DNA of 52,354 nucleotides from an uncultured Clostridia bacterium (GCA_944384525.1 CALWTR010000014.1:1-52354), one strand, 5' to 3'; shown: positions 17,769 through 27,232, counted from the stretch's first letter. Program-made: numbers and translations. Notes: generated by a model not told the origin, from the letters alone.

Positions 17769-19078
17769 AACAATTTCTCCTGCCCTTTTACATCCTTTGA
17801 GCACTCATCTGTGAAGCGGCAGAGTATGCTCTCCGCGTGCGCCCCGAGCCCTTCAGAGCGCGCGAACATCGCGACCTTGTCTTTCACGCGCCGAAGCGCG
17901 TCCTCGCTGTAATACAGATAAGATGATTTTTTGACGAAATCATCCACGGACAGCGGCGAGGAGAATTTTGCGCTCCCCCCTGTCGGCAGGGTGTGGTTCG
18001 GACCTGCAAAATAATCTCCGAGCGGCTCCGGCGAATTTTTTCCGAGGAATATGGAGCCCGCATTTTTGACTCTGTCGAGATAATCGAACGGCTCCTCAAG
18101 GAAAAGCTCAAGATGCTCCGGGGCTATCTTGTTAGCTATGCCGATAGCGCTGTCTATGTCCGGAACTATGATTATTTTTCCGTTGTTGTCGATCGAGCTC
18201 CGAGCGATATCTCTCCTGCCCAGTTCCGGAATAAGGCGCTCGAGCTCCGCACTGACGGAATCAGCCAGCCCGCGTGAATCTGTGACCAGCACCGCAGTGG
18301 CAAGCCGGTCGTGCTCCGCCTGAGAGAGCATGTCCGCGGCGACCCGGCGCGGAGATGCGGAACCATCCGCAACTATAAGTATCTCGCTTGGCCCGGCTAT
18401 CATATCTATGCCGACCTTGCCGAATACCTCTTTTTTAGCTATCGCTACAAAAATATTTCCGGGTCCTACTATCTTGTATACCGCCGGCACGCTCTCTGTT
18501 CCGTATGCCAGCGCGGCTATCGCCTGAGCTCCGCCGCACTTGAATATCCTGTCTACCCCGCAGATATCAGCGGCGCAGAGTATCTCGTCCCGTATCCTGC
18601 CGTCATGGCCGCATGGAGTAGTCATAACGATCTCGGACACCCCTGCTATTTTTGCCGGTACCGCATTCATGAGCACCGTCGATGGGTAGCTTGCCGTACC
18701 TCCGGGAACGTATATCCCGACCTTTTCGATCGGAGTATATTTCTGACCGAGAACGATCCCGCCCTCCCGCTCGAGCCGGAAACCCTCGCGGAGCTGATTG
18801 CGGTGGAAGTATTCTATATTGTCCTTCGCCTCTTTAATTACCTGCAAAAGTTCGGGATCTACCCGCTTTTTAGCCGCCTCTATCTCATCCCTCGTTACCT
18901 CGAGCGAGTCGAGATCCGGATAGTCGAACCTCCGTCCGTATTCCAGCAGAGCCGCATCTCCGCGCTCGCGGACATCCGCGATTATCCCGCGGACCGTACC
19001 CTCATATTCGGTATAAGTCTGTATCTCTCTGTTGAGTATGCTGTCTGTATCTATATTTCCGTCGTAGATCCGTATCAT
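17765..19078 (-). CDS. hisD: Histidinol dehydrogenase
   Basis: Zn- and NAD-dependent four-electron oxidation of histidinol to histidine, the last step. 437 residues. Markers: VGIYVPGGTASYPSTVLMNAVPAKIAGV, GGAQAIAALAYGTE, VGPGNIFVA.AK, DMIAGPSEI, SQAEHD, the catalytic APEHLEL, and GSIFLG..SPEPLGDYFAGPNHTLPT. It starts just after hisG (4-bp overlap) and overlaps hisC by 4 bp. Confidence 0.97.
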   Translation of the reverse strand: MIRIYDGNIDTDSILNREIQTYTEYEGTVRGIIADVRERGDAALLEYGRRFDYPDLDSLEVTRDEIEAAKKRVDPELLQVIKEAKDNIEYFHRNQLREGFRLEREGGIVLGQKYTPIEKVGIYVPGGTASYPSTVLMNAVPAKIAGVSEIVMTTPCGHDGRIRDEILCAADICGVDRIFKCGGAQAIAALAYGTESVPAVYKIVGPGNIFVAIAKKEVFGKVGIDMIAGPSEILIVADGSASPRRVAADMLSQAEHDRLATAVLVTDSRGLADSVSAELERLIPELGRRDIARSSIDNNGKIIIVPDIDSAIGIANKIAPEHLELFLEEPFDYLDRVKNAGSIFLGKNSPEPLGDYFAGPNHTLPTGGSAKFSSPLSVDDFVKKSSYLYYSEDALRRVKDKVAMFARSEGLGAHAESILCRFTDECSKDVKGQEKLL

Positions 19079-19698
19079 ATTCCGACGACCTCCCTCATCC
19101 TGTCCTTTATCCTGAGTATCTCATCTTCCTTGAACATAAAGGAGGATTTGTTTGCAATGAGCCGCGCGCTTATCGGAACGATAGTCTCCCTGACCTCAAG
19201 ACCGTTTTCCCTGAGCGTTTTGCCGGTCTCAACTATATCAACGATAACGTCCGAAAGTCCTACGATAGGAGCGAGCTCTATCGAGCCGTACAGCTTTATG
19301 ATCTCTATTTCTCTGTTTTTGCTCTCGTAATAGCTTCTCGCTATGTTCGGAAATTTGGTCGCTACCCGAAGAGGCCTTGTGACGTCCTCGCGAAAATCCG
19401 TCTTAGCAGCTACCGCCATATTGCATTTTCCGAACCCGAGATCGAGCAATTCATATACGCTGGCGTCGCTCTCGAGCAGTACATCCTTGCCTACTACCCC
19501 GATATCCGCAGCGCCGTATTCCACATATATAGCGACGTCTGATGGCTTGACAAGAAAATACTTGACCCCTCTCTCTTCATTTTCAAATATGAGCTTGCGC
19601 GAGTCCTCGCGCATCTCCGGGCACTCGTAGCCCAGCGTCTCCATAAGATCGTAGACCTTATCTCCGAGCCTGCCCTTCGGCAGTGCAATATTGATCAT
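19075..19698 (-). CDS. hisG: ATP phosphoribosyltransferase, short form catalytic subunit
   Basis: Commits PRPP and ATP to histidine synthesis. 207 residues is the short HisG(S) form, which lacks the C-terminal ACT-like regulatory domain and therefore needs HisZ; hisZ lies 12 bp upstream. Markers: INIALPKGRL, YGAADIGVVGKDVL, RVATKFPNIARSYY, GSIELAPIVGLSDVIVDIVETGKTL. The RBS taaggagg is strong. Confidence 0.97.
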   Translation of the reverse strand: MINIALPKGRLGDKVYDLMETLGYECPEMREDSRKLIFENEERGVKYFLVKPSDVAIYVEYGAADIGVVGKDVLLESDASVYELLDLGFGKCNMAVAAKTDFREDVTRPLRVATKFPNIARSYYESKNREIEIIKLYGSIELAPIVGLSDVIVDIVETGKTLRENGLEVRETIVPISARLIANKSSFMFKEDEILRIKDRMREVVGI

Positions 19699-19710
19699 GC
19701 CAGCTCCTCC

Positions 19711-21111
19711 TTATCTCGCATCATCTGTGCCGGTCGCATCCACATTTTCGAGTCTTCTGTAAGTCAGCCCCTCCGGAATGCCCCTCTCGACGCGTACGCT
19801 CTCTCCGCCTTTTCGTATCTCGTCTGCACGGCGGAGCACCTCGGCCGGATCAGAGTCTTCCCTGTAAAGGAGCAGAACGTCGACGTCATATTCGCTCGGC
19901 CGCCTGAAATACGCAAGATCGTCAAGATAGACCGCAAATCCTATCGCTCCGATGCCGGGCGCGAATTTGCTGACCAGTCCGTCATATCTGCCGCCCGAGA
20001 GCACAGAGCGCGGGACGCCGCTTATAAAACCGCGGAAAACAACGCCGTTATAGTAATCTATATCGTTTGCAACGGAAAAATCAAGTCGTATTTTGTCGCG
20101 GAATCCCGCTGCATCGGCAGCCTTGCCTATCGTGAGCATCTCCTCGTACGCCTTTTTCGTACCCTCATCCACGACCAGCCTTTCCGCGCCGGAAATGCAT
20201 TCGTCAAAACTGCCCCGCATATCGAAGATCGAGAGCAGGAGCCTGCGCTTTTCCCCGGAAATACCGTATTTCTCCGCGCTGAGCTCAAAGTCGTGCTCAT
20301 TTTTCCTCTTTATCGAGGAGAATAGCTCGCGCTTTTTGTCGAAGGTATCCGCGCCCGCATACTCGAGCAGACCGCCGACCAACGCCATATGAGAAAGGCA
20401 AAGCGTATATTCCGGGCTAACCGTCCTGAGCGATTCGAGCGCGAGTCGTATGACCTCGGCAGTTGAATATACGTCAGAGGCCCCGATCGATTCCAGCCCC
20501 ATCTGATTTATCTCCCGGTATTCCCCGCTCCTGCGCTCATATCTGTATACGCTCTCGTGGTAGTAATATTTTTCGCTTCTCTCCGCCGTCGCCTTGGTGT
20601 TTTTTATTATGGAGAGAGTGACGTCCGGCTTGAGCGCAAGAAGTCTGCCGCGGTTGTCGCGGAAGGTCAGTATGTTGTCGCTCGAGAGAAAATTCCTGTT
20701 TTCCATGTAGAGCGAATATTCCTCGAACTTCCGCATTTTAAAAGCGCTGTATCCGCAGGATTCATAGAGCGAGCGGAGCGAGTATATGATGTCCTCTTCC
20801 GTCTCTCCGACGACCGCGGCGCCGTTTTTCTTCAGATATTCCGAGAATATTTTGCGATATCCGCCGCTCCCATGCTTGATCGCCTTGCTGACACGGCTGA
20901 GCGTCGCGGTAGATACGTTGACCTCTGAGATGACCTTCTGATAGGTCGCTCCCTGCATAAGCAGCCGCGCGCTCTCGACTCTCTGTGCCATATATTCGAT
21001 TTCATTATAAGTACAAAGATCTGTGAGAAACGCCTTTACGTCCTCCGGACTTGCGAGTGATGCGAGGACAGAATAAAGCTCCTCCTCGGATCTGATCTTA
21101 TCAAAGCTCAT
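19711..21111 (-). CDS. hisZ: YerC/TrpR-like DNA-binding domain fused to HisZ
   Basis: 466-residue fusion heading the his operon. Residues 1-95 match the YerC/YecD TrpR-related family (DLCTYNEIEYMAQRVESARLL, then a helix-turn-helix QGATYQKVISEVNVSTATLSRV). From about 106 the protein is HisZ, the histidyl-tRNA-synthetase paralogue that activates and feedback-regulates short HisG: class II motifs RFEEY-like, YYHESVYRYERRSGEYREINQMGLE, YYNGVVF and SGGRYDGL. The anticodon-binding domain is absent, as in HisZ. The start is set at ATG 21111, not 21120, because agaaagg lies at usable distance. Known: YerC-type proteins have been proposed as histidine-biosynthesis repressors. Inferred: this protein both regulates HisG and controls its operon. 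Confidence 0.9.
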   Translation of the reverse strand: MSFDKIRSEEELYSVLASLASPEDVKAFLTDLCTYNEIEYMAQRVESARLLMQGATYQKVISEVNVSTATLSRVSKAIKHGSGGYRKIFSEYLKKNGAAVVGETEEDIIYSLRSLYESCGYSAFKMRKFEEYSLYMENRNFLSSDNILTFRDNRGRLLALKPDVTLSIIKNTKATAERSEKYYYHESVYRYERRSGEYREINQMGLESIGASDVYSTAEVIRLALESLRTVSPEYTLCLSHMALVGGLLEYAGADTFDKKRELFSSIKRKNEHDFELSAEKYGISGEKRRLLLSIFDMRGSFDECISGAERLVVDEGTKKAYEEMLTIGKAADAAGFRDKIRLDFSVANDIDYYNGVVFRGFISGVPRSVLSGGRYDGLVSKFAPGIGAIGFAVYLDDLAYFRRPSEYDVDVLLLYREDSDPAEVLRRADEIRKGGESVRVERGIPEGLTYRRLENVDATGTDDAR

Positions 21112-21120
21112 ACCGGGCAT

Positions 21121-22323
21121 CCTTTCTTGTATGTGACAGTTTGAGATATTTTTATCTTTTCGGCAATTTGATGTTCCGCGTCAATTCAACTTCCCCGTTG
21201 GGTTTCTATGTTCAACGCTATTTCCGTTTTAACAGCGCCTTGATTTCCGGCGGAAATTCAGTTTTTTAAAACAATTGGATCTTTTCTTCGGCTCAACGCA
21301 TCCGGATGACCTGTTTCCTCCGCAAATCAAAGACCTTTAAAAAGCAGGAATCCTTTTAAAACCAAATTGATCCGAAAGTTGAATTCCGCTGGAATTTTAT
21401 TTTTCCGGTAACTTGCATCCGGAAACTTGCCTTTCAAAAATTTGTTTTCCTGAGACCCCGGCCTATCCGAAATTTAAGCACTCTTAAACCTTAGGTACTT
21501 TAAAAATTATTTTTGTAAAGACAGAGTCGACTCGGAAACCAAACTTTTACGGTAACAGAATTGTCCGAAGAATCACTATCGTCGGGTATCTTACCCCTCC
21601 CGAAGCGACTTTTTATTTAATAACCCGATACGGGAGCATATTTTCCGCTGCACTTTTGTCTAAAAAAGTAAAACTATGAAACATCGAGCCTCAAAGCTCC
21701 GATATATATTACAATTATAGCATTATGCTTTATCGTTGTAAAGTGTTAAAGCGTAGAATAATCACATTTTACAGATGTTTTTTTAGGCAACATATACAAA
21801 TTCAAAATTATTCCGTACTTATCCGTACTTTTCTTCTGCTATTTATGTATTTTACAAGAATTTTCCGATATTTTTTCAAGCTTCGAAATCAACTTTATTT
21901 CGCATGGGGCATTGTATACATCGAAATTGATTTATCTTGTTAAAGTTAAAGCATGATCATCTCAAAATCTGCGATGATCAAAATTTTATATCTTTATAAT
22001 AATTTTAGTTAAACATTTTATTTGGTTTTTATCAAAACCTTTTTGCTTAGAGCAGCCGTCTGCAAACCAGAAAACAAATTTTATAAGAACATACCCGGCT
22101 TTTCAGTCCTTATTTGCCTCTCAAAAATAAGCCCTTACAAAAAGCATACTTTTCAAAAAACAGCCATTTTTTAAAACTAATTTCAAAAAAACAGTCATTT
22201 CAAAAAATATATGCTTAAAAAGCATCGATTTTAAAAGCAGTCGTTTCAAAAGGATTTTACTCCAAATTTTTTAAAAAAAATTATTCAAAAATTCATTTCA
22301 AACAGTTCCCGTGATTTTCCGAA
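21121..22323. other. 1.2-kb gene-free AT-rich spacer with degenerate repeats
   Basis: No plausible protein gene on either strand; the 72-codon frame at 21725-21943 has no RBS and is low-complexity. It contains short degenerate direct repeats: a 14-bp pair (21405-21418 and 21419-21432, CCGGWAACTTGC), a TTTTAAAACMAAWTTGGATC-like pair near 21262 and 21354, and TTTCAAAAAACAGYCATTT at 22151 and 22181. An 8-bp-arm inverted repeat TGATCATC/GATGATCA is at 21954-21980. No T-box or aptamer consensus was recognised. Confidence 0.6.
21144..21157. promoter_or_regulatory. Candidate operator dyad upstream of the his operon
   Basis: AGATA-N4-TATCT, a 5-bp-arm inverted repeat, 33-46 nt before the hisZ start. 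It is the clearest dyad near the start codon, but AT-rich and short. I could not identify a convincing -35/-10 pair nearby. Confidence 0.35.
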
Positions 22324-22370
22324 AAAAATACCCCTGCGGAAAACTAACGCCGTCCGCGGGGGTATTTTGG
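22324..22370 (-). terminator. Rho-independent terminator of pnp
   Basis: On the - strand, AATACCCC.CGCGG pairs with CCGC.GGGGTATT and is followed by a T-run; about 115 nt past the pnp stop. It closes the rpsO-pnp unit. Confidence 0.88.
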
Positions 22371-22485
22371 GTTATTAAATTTAAAATTGCTTTTATATTT
22401 CACAGATCCCGCAAAAAACCGAAGAAATGAAGCGGGATACAGTCTCAGTTACGCACACCTCAGCAGAAATGAGCTCCGTGGGGAA

Positions 22486-24594
22486 TCATTTGTCTGCGTC
22501 CTTGATGCTGAAGTCCATTCTTCCCTTCTTATCAAGTCCGATATATTTTACTCTGACCGCATCTCCGACGTGAACGACGTCCTCGACCTTCTCGGTCCTC
22601 TTATCCTGGAGCTTGGAGATGTGCACCATTGCCTCCTTGCCGGGCGCGTACTCGACGAACGCACCGAACTCGGCGATCTTAGTGACCACTCCGTCATATG
22701 TCTCGCCCACTACCGGCTCGAAAACGATCGCGTCGATTATCGCCTTTGCCTTATCGGCGCTGTCCCTGTCGACCGCAGCAATGCATACGGAGCCGTCGTC
22801 CTCGATATCTATTTTTGCGCCGGTGTCGGCAACTATCTTCTGGATCACCTTTCCGCCGGTTCCGATGACCTCGCGGATCTTATCGGGATTTATCTTGAAG
22901 TTTATCATCTTAGGCGCGTACTTGGAGACCTCGGCTCTCGGAGCGGATATAGCAGGCAGGAGCACCTTGTCTATTATCTCATCGCGTCCTTGGTGAGTCA
23001 TTTCGAGCGCCGCCTTTATGATCTCGGGGGTGAGGCCGTCGATCTTGAGGTCCATCTGTATCGAAGTGATGCCCTTATGAGTTCCGGCGACCTTGAAGTC
23101 CATATCGCCGTAGAAATCCTCAAGGCCCTGGATATCTATCATAGTCATCCAGTCGCCGTTATCCTCGGTTATAAGTCCGCAGGATATTCCGGCAACGGGC
23201 GCTTTGATCGGAACTCCAGCATCCATGAGCGCGAGCGTAGATCCGCATACCGAGCCCTGAGAGGTCGATCCGTTCGAGCTGACGACCTCGCTCACGAGTC
23301 TTATCGCATACGGGAATTCCTCCTCGCTCGGAAGGACCGGAACAAGAGAACGTTCTGCGAGCGCGCCGTGACCTATCTCACGCCTTCCGGGGCTTCTCAG
23401 TGCTTTCGCCTCTCCGGTAGAATAGCCGGGCATGTTATAGTGGTGCATGTATCTCTTAGAATCCTCATCGTCAAGCCCCTCAAGCCTTTGAGCATCGCTG
23501 AGGGTGCCGAGAGTTGCGACCGTGAGGACCTGAGTCTGTCCGCGGGTGAAGAGACCTGAACCGTGAGCACGGGGCAGGAGTCCGACCTCTGCGGCAAGAG
23601 GCCTTATCTCATCGAGGCGGCGTCCGTCAACTCTCTTATGGTCGACGAGGAGCCAGCGGCGGACTATCTTCTTCTGTATCTTATATATCAGCTCCGGGAG
23701 AACTATCCTGATATCGGGATACTTGTCCTCAAAATTTGCGACGATATCTTCCATGACGGGCTGCATTCTCTCGTCTCTGACATTCTTGTCGTCAGTGTCG
23801 AGGGCGTACATGACAGCCTCCTCACAGTACTCGAATATCTCATCGAACATATTGTGATCGAGCTCTCCGGAAGGATAGCTGAATTTAGGCTTGCCTATCG
23901 CAGCTACTATACCGTTTATAAATTTGACGAGCTCTTTTATCTCGGAGTGCGCAAGCATTATCGCGTTGAACATATCGTCATCGGAGACTTCCTTTGCGCC
24001 GGCCTCTATCATGACGACCTTCTTTTCACTTGCGGCAACGGTGAGTTCAAGCGTGGATACATTTCTCTGCTCTGCGGTCGGGTTTATGACCGGTTTTCCG
24101 TCGACCATACCGACAAAAACTCCGCCTATCGGGCCGTTCCACGGGATATCGGAGATAGAGAGCGCGATCGACGCGCCTATCATTGCAGTTATCTCAGGTG
24201 AGCAGTCCGGATCCACCGACATGACCGTCAGCGTGATCGCGACATCATTGCGCAGGTCTTTCGGGAAGAGCGGTCTGATCGGGCGGTCAATAACCCTGGA
24301 GGTCAATATAGCCTTCTCGCTCGGCTTTCCCTCTCTCTTGAGGTATCCGCCGGGGATCTTTCCGACGGCATACATCTTCTCGTCATAATCGACTGAGAGC
24401 GGGAGAAAATCTATCCCCTCTCTCGGAGCCTCAGACGCAGTTGCGCACGCAAGCACGACCGTATCCCCATAGCGAACGAGGCACGAGCCGTTTGCAAGTC
24501 CGGCTATTTTACCGGTCTCTACCGAGAGCTTTCTTCCGGCGAGAACATAGTCGAACACGCGGTAATTTTCAAACTTCTTGAATTTTTCAACCAT
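22486..24594 (-). CDS. pnp: Polyribonucleotide nucleotidyltransferase (PNPase)
   Basis: Phosphorolytic 3'-5' exoribonuclease of RNA decay. 702 residues from the ATG at 24594 (RBS ggaggag); the upstream in-frame start at 24618 would begin before that RBS. Two RNase PH-like domains are seen (GDTVVLACA, RVIDRPIRPLFP; then GRRLDEIRPLAAEVGLLPRAHGS.LFTRG and SSNGSTSQ.SVCGSTLALMDAGVP), then a KH domain with IREVIGTGGKVIQKI and an S1 domain with GVVTKIAEFGAFVEYAPGKEAMVHIS. It follows rpsO, the conserved bacterial order. Confidence 0.98.
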   Translation of the reverse strand: MVEKFKKFENYRVFDYVLAGRKLSVETGKIAGLANGSCLVRYGDTVVLACATASEAPREGIDFLPLSVDYDEKMYAVGKIPGGYLKREGKPSEKAILTSRVIDRPIRPLFPKDLRNDVAITLTVMSVDPDCSPEITAMIGASIALSISDIPWNGPIGGVFVGMVDGKPVINPTAEQRNVSTLELTVAASEKKVVMIEAGAKEVSDDDMFNAIMLAHSEIKELVKFINGIVAAIGKPKFSYPSGELDHNMFDEIFEYCEEAVMYALDTDDKNVRDERMQPVMEDIVANFEDKYPDIRIVLPELIYKIQKKIVRRWLLVDHKRVDGRRLDEIRPLAAEVGLLPRAHGSGLFTRGQTQVLTVATLGTLSDAQRLEGLDDEDSKRYMHHYNMPGYSTGEAKALRSPGRREIGHGALAERSLVPVLPSEEEFPYAIRLVSEVVSSNGSTSQGSVCGSTLALMDAGVPIKAPVAGISCGLITEDNGDWMTMIDIQGLEDFYGDMDFKVAGTHKGITSIQMDLKIDGLTPEIIKAALEMTHQGRDEIIDKVLLPAISAPRAEVSKYAPKMINFKINPDKIREVIGTGGKVIQKIVADTGAKIDIEDDGSVCIAAVDRDSADKAKAIIDAIVFEPVVGETYDGVVTKIAEFGAFVEYAPGKEAMVHISKLQDKRTEKVEDVVHVGDAVRVKYIGLDKKGRMDFSIKDADK

Positions 24595-24716
24595 TTTTTC
24601 TCCTCCCCGCACGGTCATAGCACTTAAAGACCCGTTCAGCTCCTGTGTCTGAGCGCCTCTTTAACTGCTATCCCGCTGCGGTATTTTATTTTTTATTTTA
24701 AATTATTTTAATATGC

Positions 24717-24754
24717 ATTTAAACGGGACCGGGTATCCCCGCTCCCGTTTAAAT
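24717..24754. promoter_or_regulatory. Long stem-loop between rpsO and pnp
   Basis: A 12-bp perfect stem (24717-24728 with 24743-24754), one mismatch, then a 4-bp extension and a TATC loop, 8 nt past the rpsO stop. It lacks a T-run on the - strand. In other bacteria an RNase III hairpin at this place starts pnp autoregulation; the same role here is inference. Confidence 0.7.
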
Positions 24755-24762
24755 ATGGGCTC

Positions 24763-25029
24763 TTACTTTCTCAGTCCGAGCTTCTTTACGATCTCTCTGT
24801 ATCTGTTGATATCCTTCTTTGCGAGATAATTAAGGAGGCTCTTTCTGTGTCCGACCATCTTGAGCAGACCTCTCTGGGAATGGAAATCCTTCGGGTTTGC
24901 TTTCATATGCTCGGTGAGCCCGTTGATCCTCGTGGTAAGGATAGCTATCTGGACCTCGGGCGATCCGGTGTCCTTCTCATTCGTTCTGTTAGCCTCGATG
25001 ATCTGAGTCTTGAGTTCCTTCGTAAGCAT
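24763..25029 (-). CDS. rpsO: 30S ribosomal protein S15
   Basis: 88 residues, the standard S15 length. It binds the 16S central-domain three-way junction. Markers: [38 protein letters not shown]. The RBS gaaaggtg lies 8 nt before the ATG, and a structured leader and strong promoter lie upstream. Confidence 0.98.
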   Translation of the reverse strand: MLTKELKTQIIEANRTNEKDTGSPEVQIAILTTRINGLTEHMKANPKDFHSQRGLLKMVGHRKSLLNYLAKKDINRYREIVKKLGLRK

Positions 25030-25153
25030 GTTTTTTCACCTTTCTTTATTTTGATTTAGCTCAAACCAGGAATACGGGAGGTGAGGCGGCGCATACAGAG
25101 CTTTTGGCCTTATATGGTCGAATCCCCGAAAGCCGAGCTTGAGTTACCGAATA
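25030..25153 (-). promoter_or_regulatory. Structured 5' leader of rpsO, possible S15 autoregulatory RNA
   Basis: About 120 nt separate the rpsO start from its promoter. CTCAA near the 5' end can pair with TTGAG just before the RBS region, enclosing inner helices. S15 represses its own mRNA in many bacteria through leaders of differing structure; assignment here is by position and foldability only. Confidence 0.4.
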
Positions 25154-25182
25154 ATTATACCACAATCGTCTTGCTTTGTAAA
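25154..25182 (-). promoter_or_regulatory. Promoter of rpsO-pnp
   Basis: On the - strand TTTACA (25177-25182), a 17-nt spacer ending TGG (extended -10), and TATAAT (25154-25159). Confidence 0.85.
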
Positions 25183-25219
25183 TAGATTTTACAAATTATT
25201 TTCACGCCGTATGTTCATA

Positions 25220-26503
25220 TCAGTGGTGAGGCGTCGAACCGTGCGCATATATGAGCTGATCCATCTGACTGACGAGCACGTCGCTGTTCTTATTTGCGTT
25301 CGCGATCAGGGATTTCTGGAGCTGCTCATTGCTGATCATAAAGCTCTTCATATAAGCCGCGTTGAGCTCATTTCCCGCCTTTATAGACGCATTTACCGAA
25401 TCGAATCCCCTCTGCATCTGATCTGAGAGTACGCCAAAGCATTTGACCATCGCACCGCCCAGATTGTTTATGCTCGTGGTTATCGTATTTGATATAGAGG
25501 CAGAGGCGGTATTTATCGCCTGTATTATCTGATCCGTCTGTCTCTGGCGGTCTACTAGCTGAAGTGCCTCCTTAATAGTATCTGCGCGCCCCGTGCTTAT
25601 ATAATAGATGATAAGATCGAGATTCTGCCAATCCGAGCTGTCTATCAGAGAGCCGTACTGCTCGATCAGAGTATCCCGTATAGCCGCCGCCTTTTTCGAG
25701 CTCAATTCGGATATATGAGAGTAATTCTCCATTGCGGCGCGTTTTTTCTCCTCTGCGGCACAGTGTGCCTGTCTGAACTCAGCTACTTTTTTCTCCTGCT
25801 CCTCTATTTCTCTGTTTATTTTGACGATATTTTCATTGCTTTTCTTCCGATCCTTGCTCTCCTTCTTTGAATCGTTACCGACTACATATATCCAGCGTAT
25901 CATCATGACCACTGTAGCCACGGCAAAAGCCGCCATTATAAATACAGCGAAGCCGCGCATCTTATGCTCGCTCCACATCGCAGCCACCGCCGCCTCAAAA
26001 GTAACGCCGACAAAGGAGACGAAATTAGAGAAGCAGGGCTCCTCCATATTCGAAATAGCGTTATACAGCACCCATGACACCGCAGCTATCACGGCAACGA
26101 GCTGAAGCGCAACGTACACTACAGCGGCCGATACGGAATTGCTTTTATATATATAGTCGTAGGTCATGTATATGAGCAAAAATGCGCCCGCGGCGAGATA
26201 GGCGATGAGCTGAACTATCAGAACTCCCCAGTCATCATCAGTCGAAAAGATCCTGACGCCTTTTTTCTTAGGTTTGCTTTCCAGTCTTTTCGTCTCGCCC
26301 GCTTTATTGCTCATCAAATTATCCAGTTTTTTTACCGTTTTGTCGAGCTCTTTCCTTTTGCTCAGTTCATTGCTCGCCGCAGAGTCCCTTTTCTTTTTCT
26401 CCTCCTCATTGAGCATATATTCGTCCGAGATCAGAGAAAGACCTGCACGAATACCGTAGAGCTGGGACAGAGTCTGATCCTTGGAACTTACTTCACTGCC
26501 CAT
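25220..26503 (-). CDS. Coiled-coil membrane protein of unknown function
   Basis: 427 residues. Charged coiled coil at about 30-80 (EEEKKKRDS, ELDKTVKKLDNLM), then about four transmembrane helices (about 92-215), a second coiled coil (about 222-275, REIEEQEKKVAEFRQ), then a soluble helical domain with SSDWQNLDLIIYYISTGRAD.IKEALQLVDRQRQ. Similar C-terminal segments recur in hypothetical proteins of gut Clostridia, but I know no function. No signal peptide. It stands between pgsA and rpsO, all on the - strand. It could act as a membrane-attached scaffold (inference). Confidence 0.7.
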   Translation of the reverse strand: MGSEVSSKDQTLSQLYGIRAGLSLISDEYMLNEEEKKKRDSAASNELSKRKELDKTVKKLDNLMSNKAGETKRLESKPKKKGVRIFSTDDDWGVLIVQLIAYLAAGAFLLIYMTYDYIYKSNSVSAAVVYVALQLVAVIAAVSWVLYNAISNMEEPCFSNFVSFVGVTFEAAVAAMWSEHKMRGFAVFIMAAFAVATVVMMIRWIYVVGNDSKKESKDRKKSNENIVKINREIEEQEKKVAEFRQAHCAAEEKKRAAMENYSHISELSSKKAAAIRDTLIEQYGSLIDSSDWQNLDLIIYYISTGRADTIKEALQLVDRQRQTDQIIQAINTASASISNTITTSINNLGGAMVKCFGVLSDQMQRGFDSVNASIKAGNELNAAYMKSFMISNEQLQKSLIANANKNSDVLVSQMDQLIYAHGSTPHH

Positions 26504-26626
26504 TTGAATCGATCTCCTTTTTCCGGTCGCGACGGCATAACGTCGGCGCGATCCAAAGCTGATATTATAATATATTTTCTATGTAGGATCTTAACACTTG
26601 TCAGAAATATTGCCGAATTTTTCGCG

Positions 26627-27202
26627 TCACTTGTTAGTATCTATCAGAGGGAGGTAAGCCCGGAAATAATCTATCCCGGAAACGACGGTCGTCAGAGTCA
26701 TTATGCCCATGCACACATATGAGATCACAAAGTTGTCAGGAGTTATCACTGGGTTCAGTATTATAAGCACGGTCCCGACCATCTGAGACACGGTCTTGGC
26801 CTTTCCGAGCATGCTTGCCGCAATTACCTTTCCGCTGCTGCCCGCGCAGACGAGGCGCAGGCTCGTCACTCCGAGCTCCCTGAACACTATGACTGCCGCG
26901 ACCCAAACGAATACAGCTCGGATAGGCGCATAGCTGTCACAGACGAGCAATGCGAGCATTGAGCCGAATATCATGAATTTATCCGCGAGAGGATCGATAA
27001 ACTTTCCGAAGTCGGTTATCATATTGTATTTTCTCGCTATCTTGCCGTCAAGCATATCGGTCAATGCAGTGATCACAAATACGATCGCGGGAACTATCTT
27101 TCCCCATATCCCGAGCGGGCTCATGAAAATGAGCGTCGCCATGAATACCGGCACCATTATTATCCTTATAAGAGAAAGTGTGTTTGGAATGTTAAGTTTC
27201 AT
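26627..27202 (-). CDS. pgsA: CDP-diacylglycerol--glycerol-3-phosphate 3-phosphatidyltransferase
   Basis: Integral membrane enzyme making phosphatidylglycerol phosphate. 191 residues from the ATG at 27202 (MKLNIPNTLSLIRI; aggg at suitable distance); an ATG two codons earlier at 27208 is possible. The CDP-alcohol phosphotransferase signature D-G-x2-A-R-x8-G-x3-D-x3-D reads DMLDGKIARKYNMITDFGKFIDPLADK, all residues present. It follows rimO with about a 110-bp gap that contains a GC hairpin. Confidence 0.95.
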   Translation of the reverse strand: MKLNIPNTLSLIRIIMVPVFMATLIFMSPLGIWGKIVPAIVFVITALTDMLDGKIARKYNMITDFGKFIDPLADKFMIFGSMLALLVCDSYAPIRAVFVWVAAVIVFRELGVTSLRLVCAGSSGKVIAASMLGKAKTVSQMVGTVLIILNPVITPDNFVISYVCMGIMTLTTVVSGIDYFRAYLPLIDTNK

Positions 27203-27232
27203 AGTCATTTGTCCCTTGTTTTTTGTTTTTAT

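Noticed and set aside
18311-19330. 339-codon + strand frame
   Set aside because: Antisense to hisD and hisG, without an RBS or motif support.
21725-21943. 72-codon frame in the his upstream spacer
   Set aside because: No RBS, Phe/Tyr/Arg-rich composition expected from AT-rich non-coding DNA.
21121-22323. T-box or other amino-acid riboswitch before the his operon
   Set aside because: No AGGGTGG-type T-box core was found on the - strand, and no terminator/antiterminator pair directly before hisZ.
22387-23559. 390-codon + strand open frame
   Set aside because: Antisense to pnp; its peptide has no recognisable motifs, and pnp is certain in that region.
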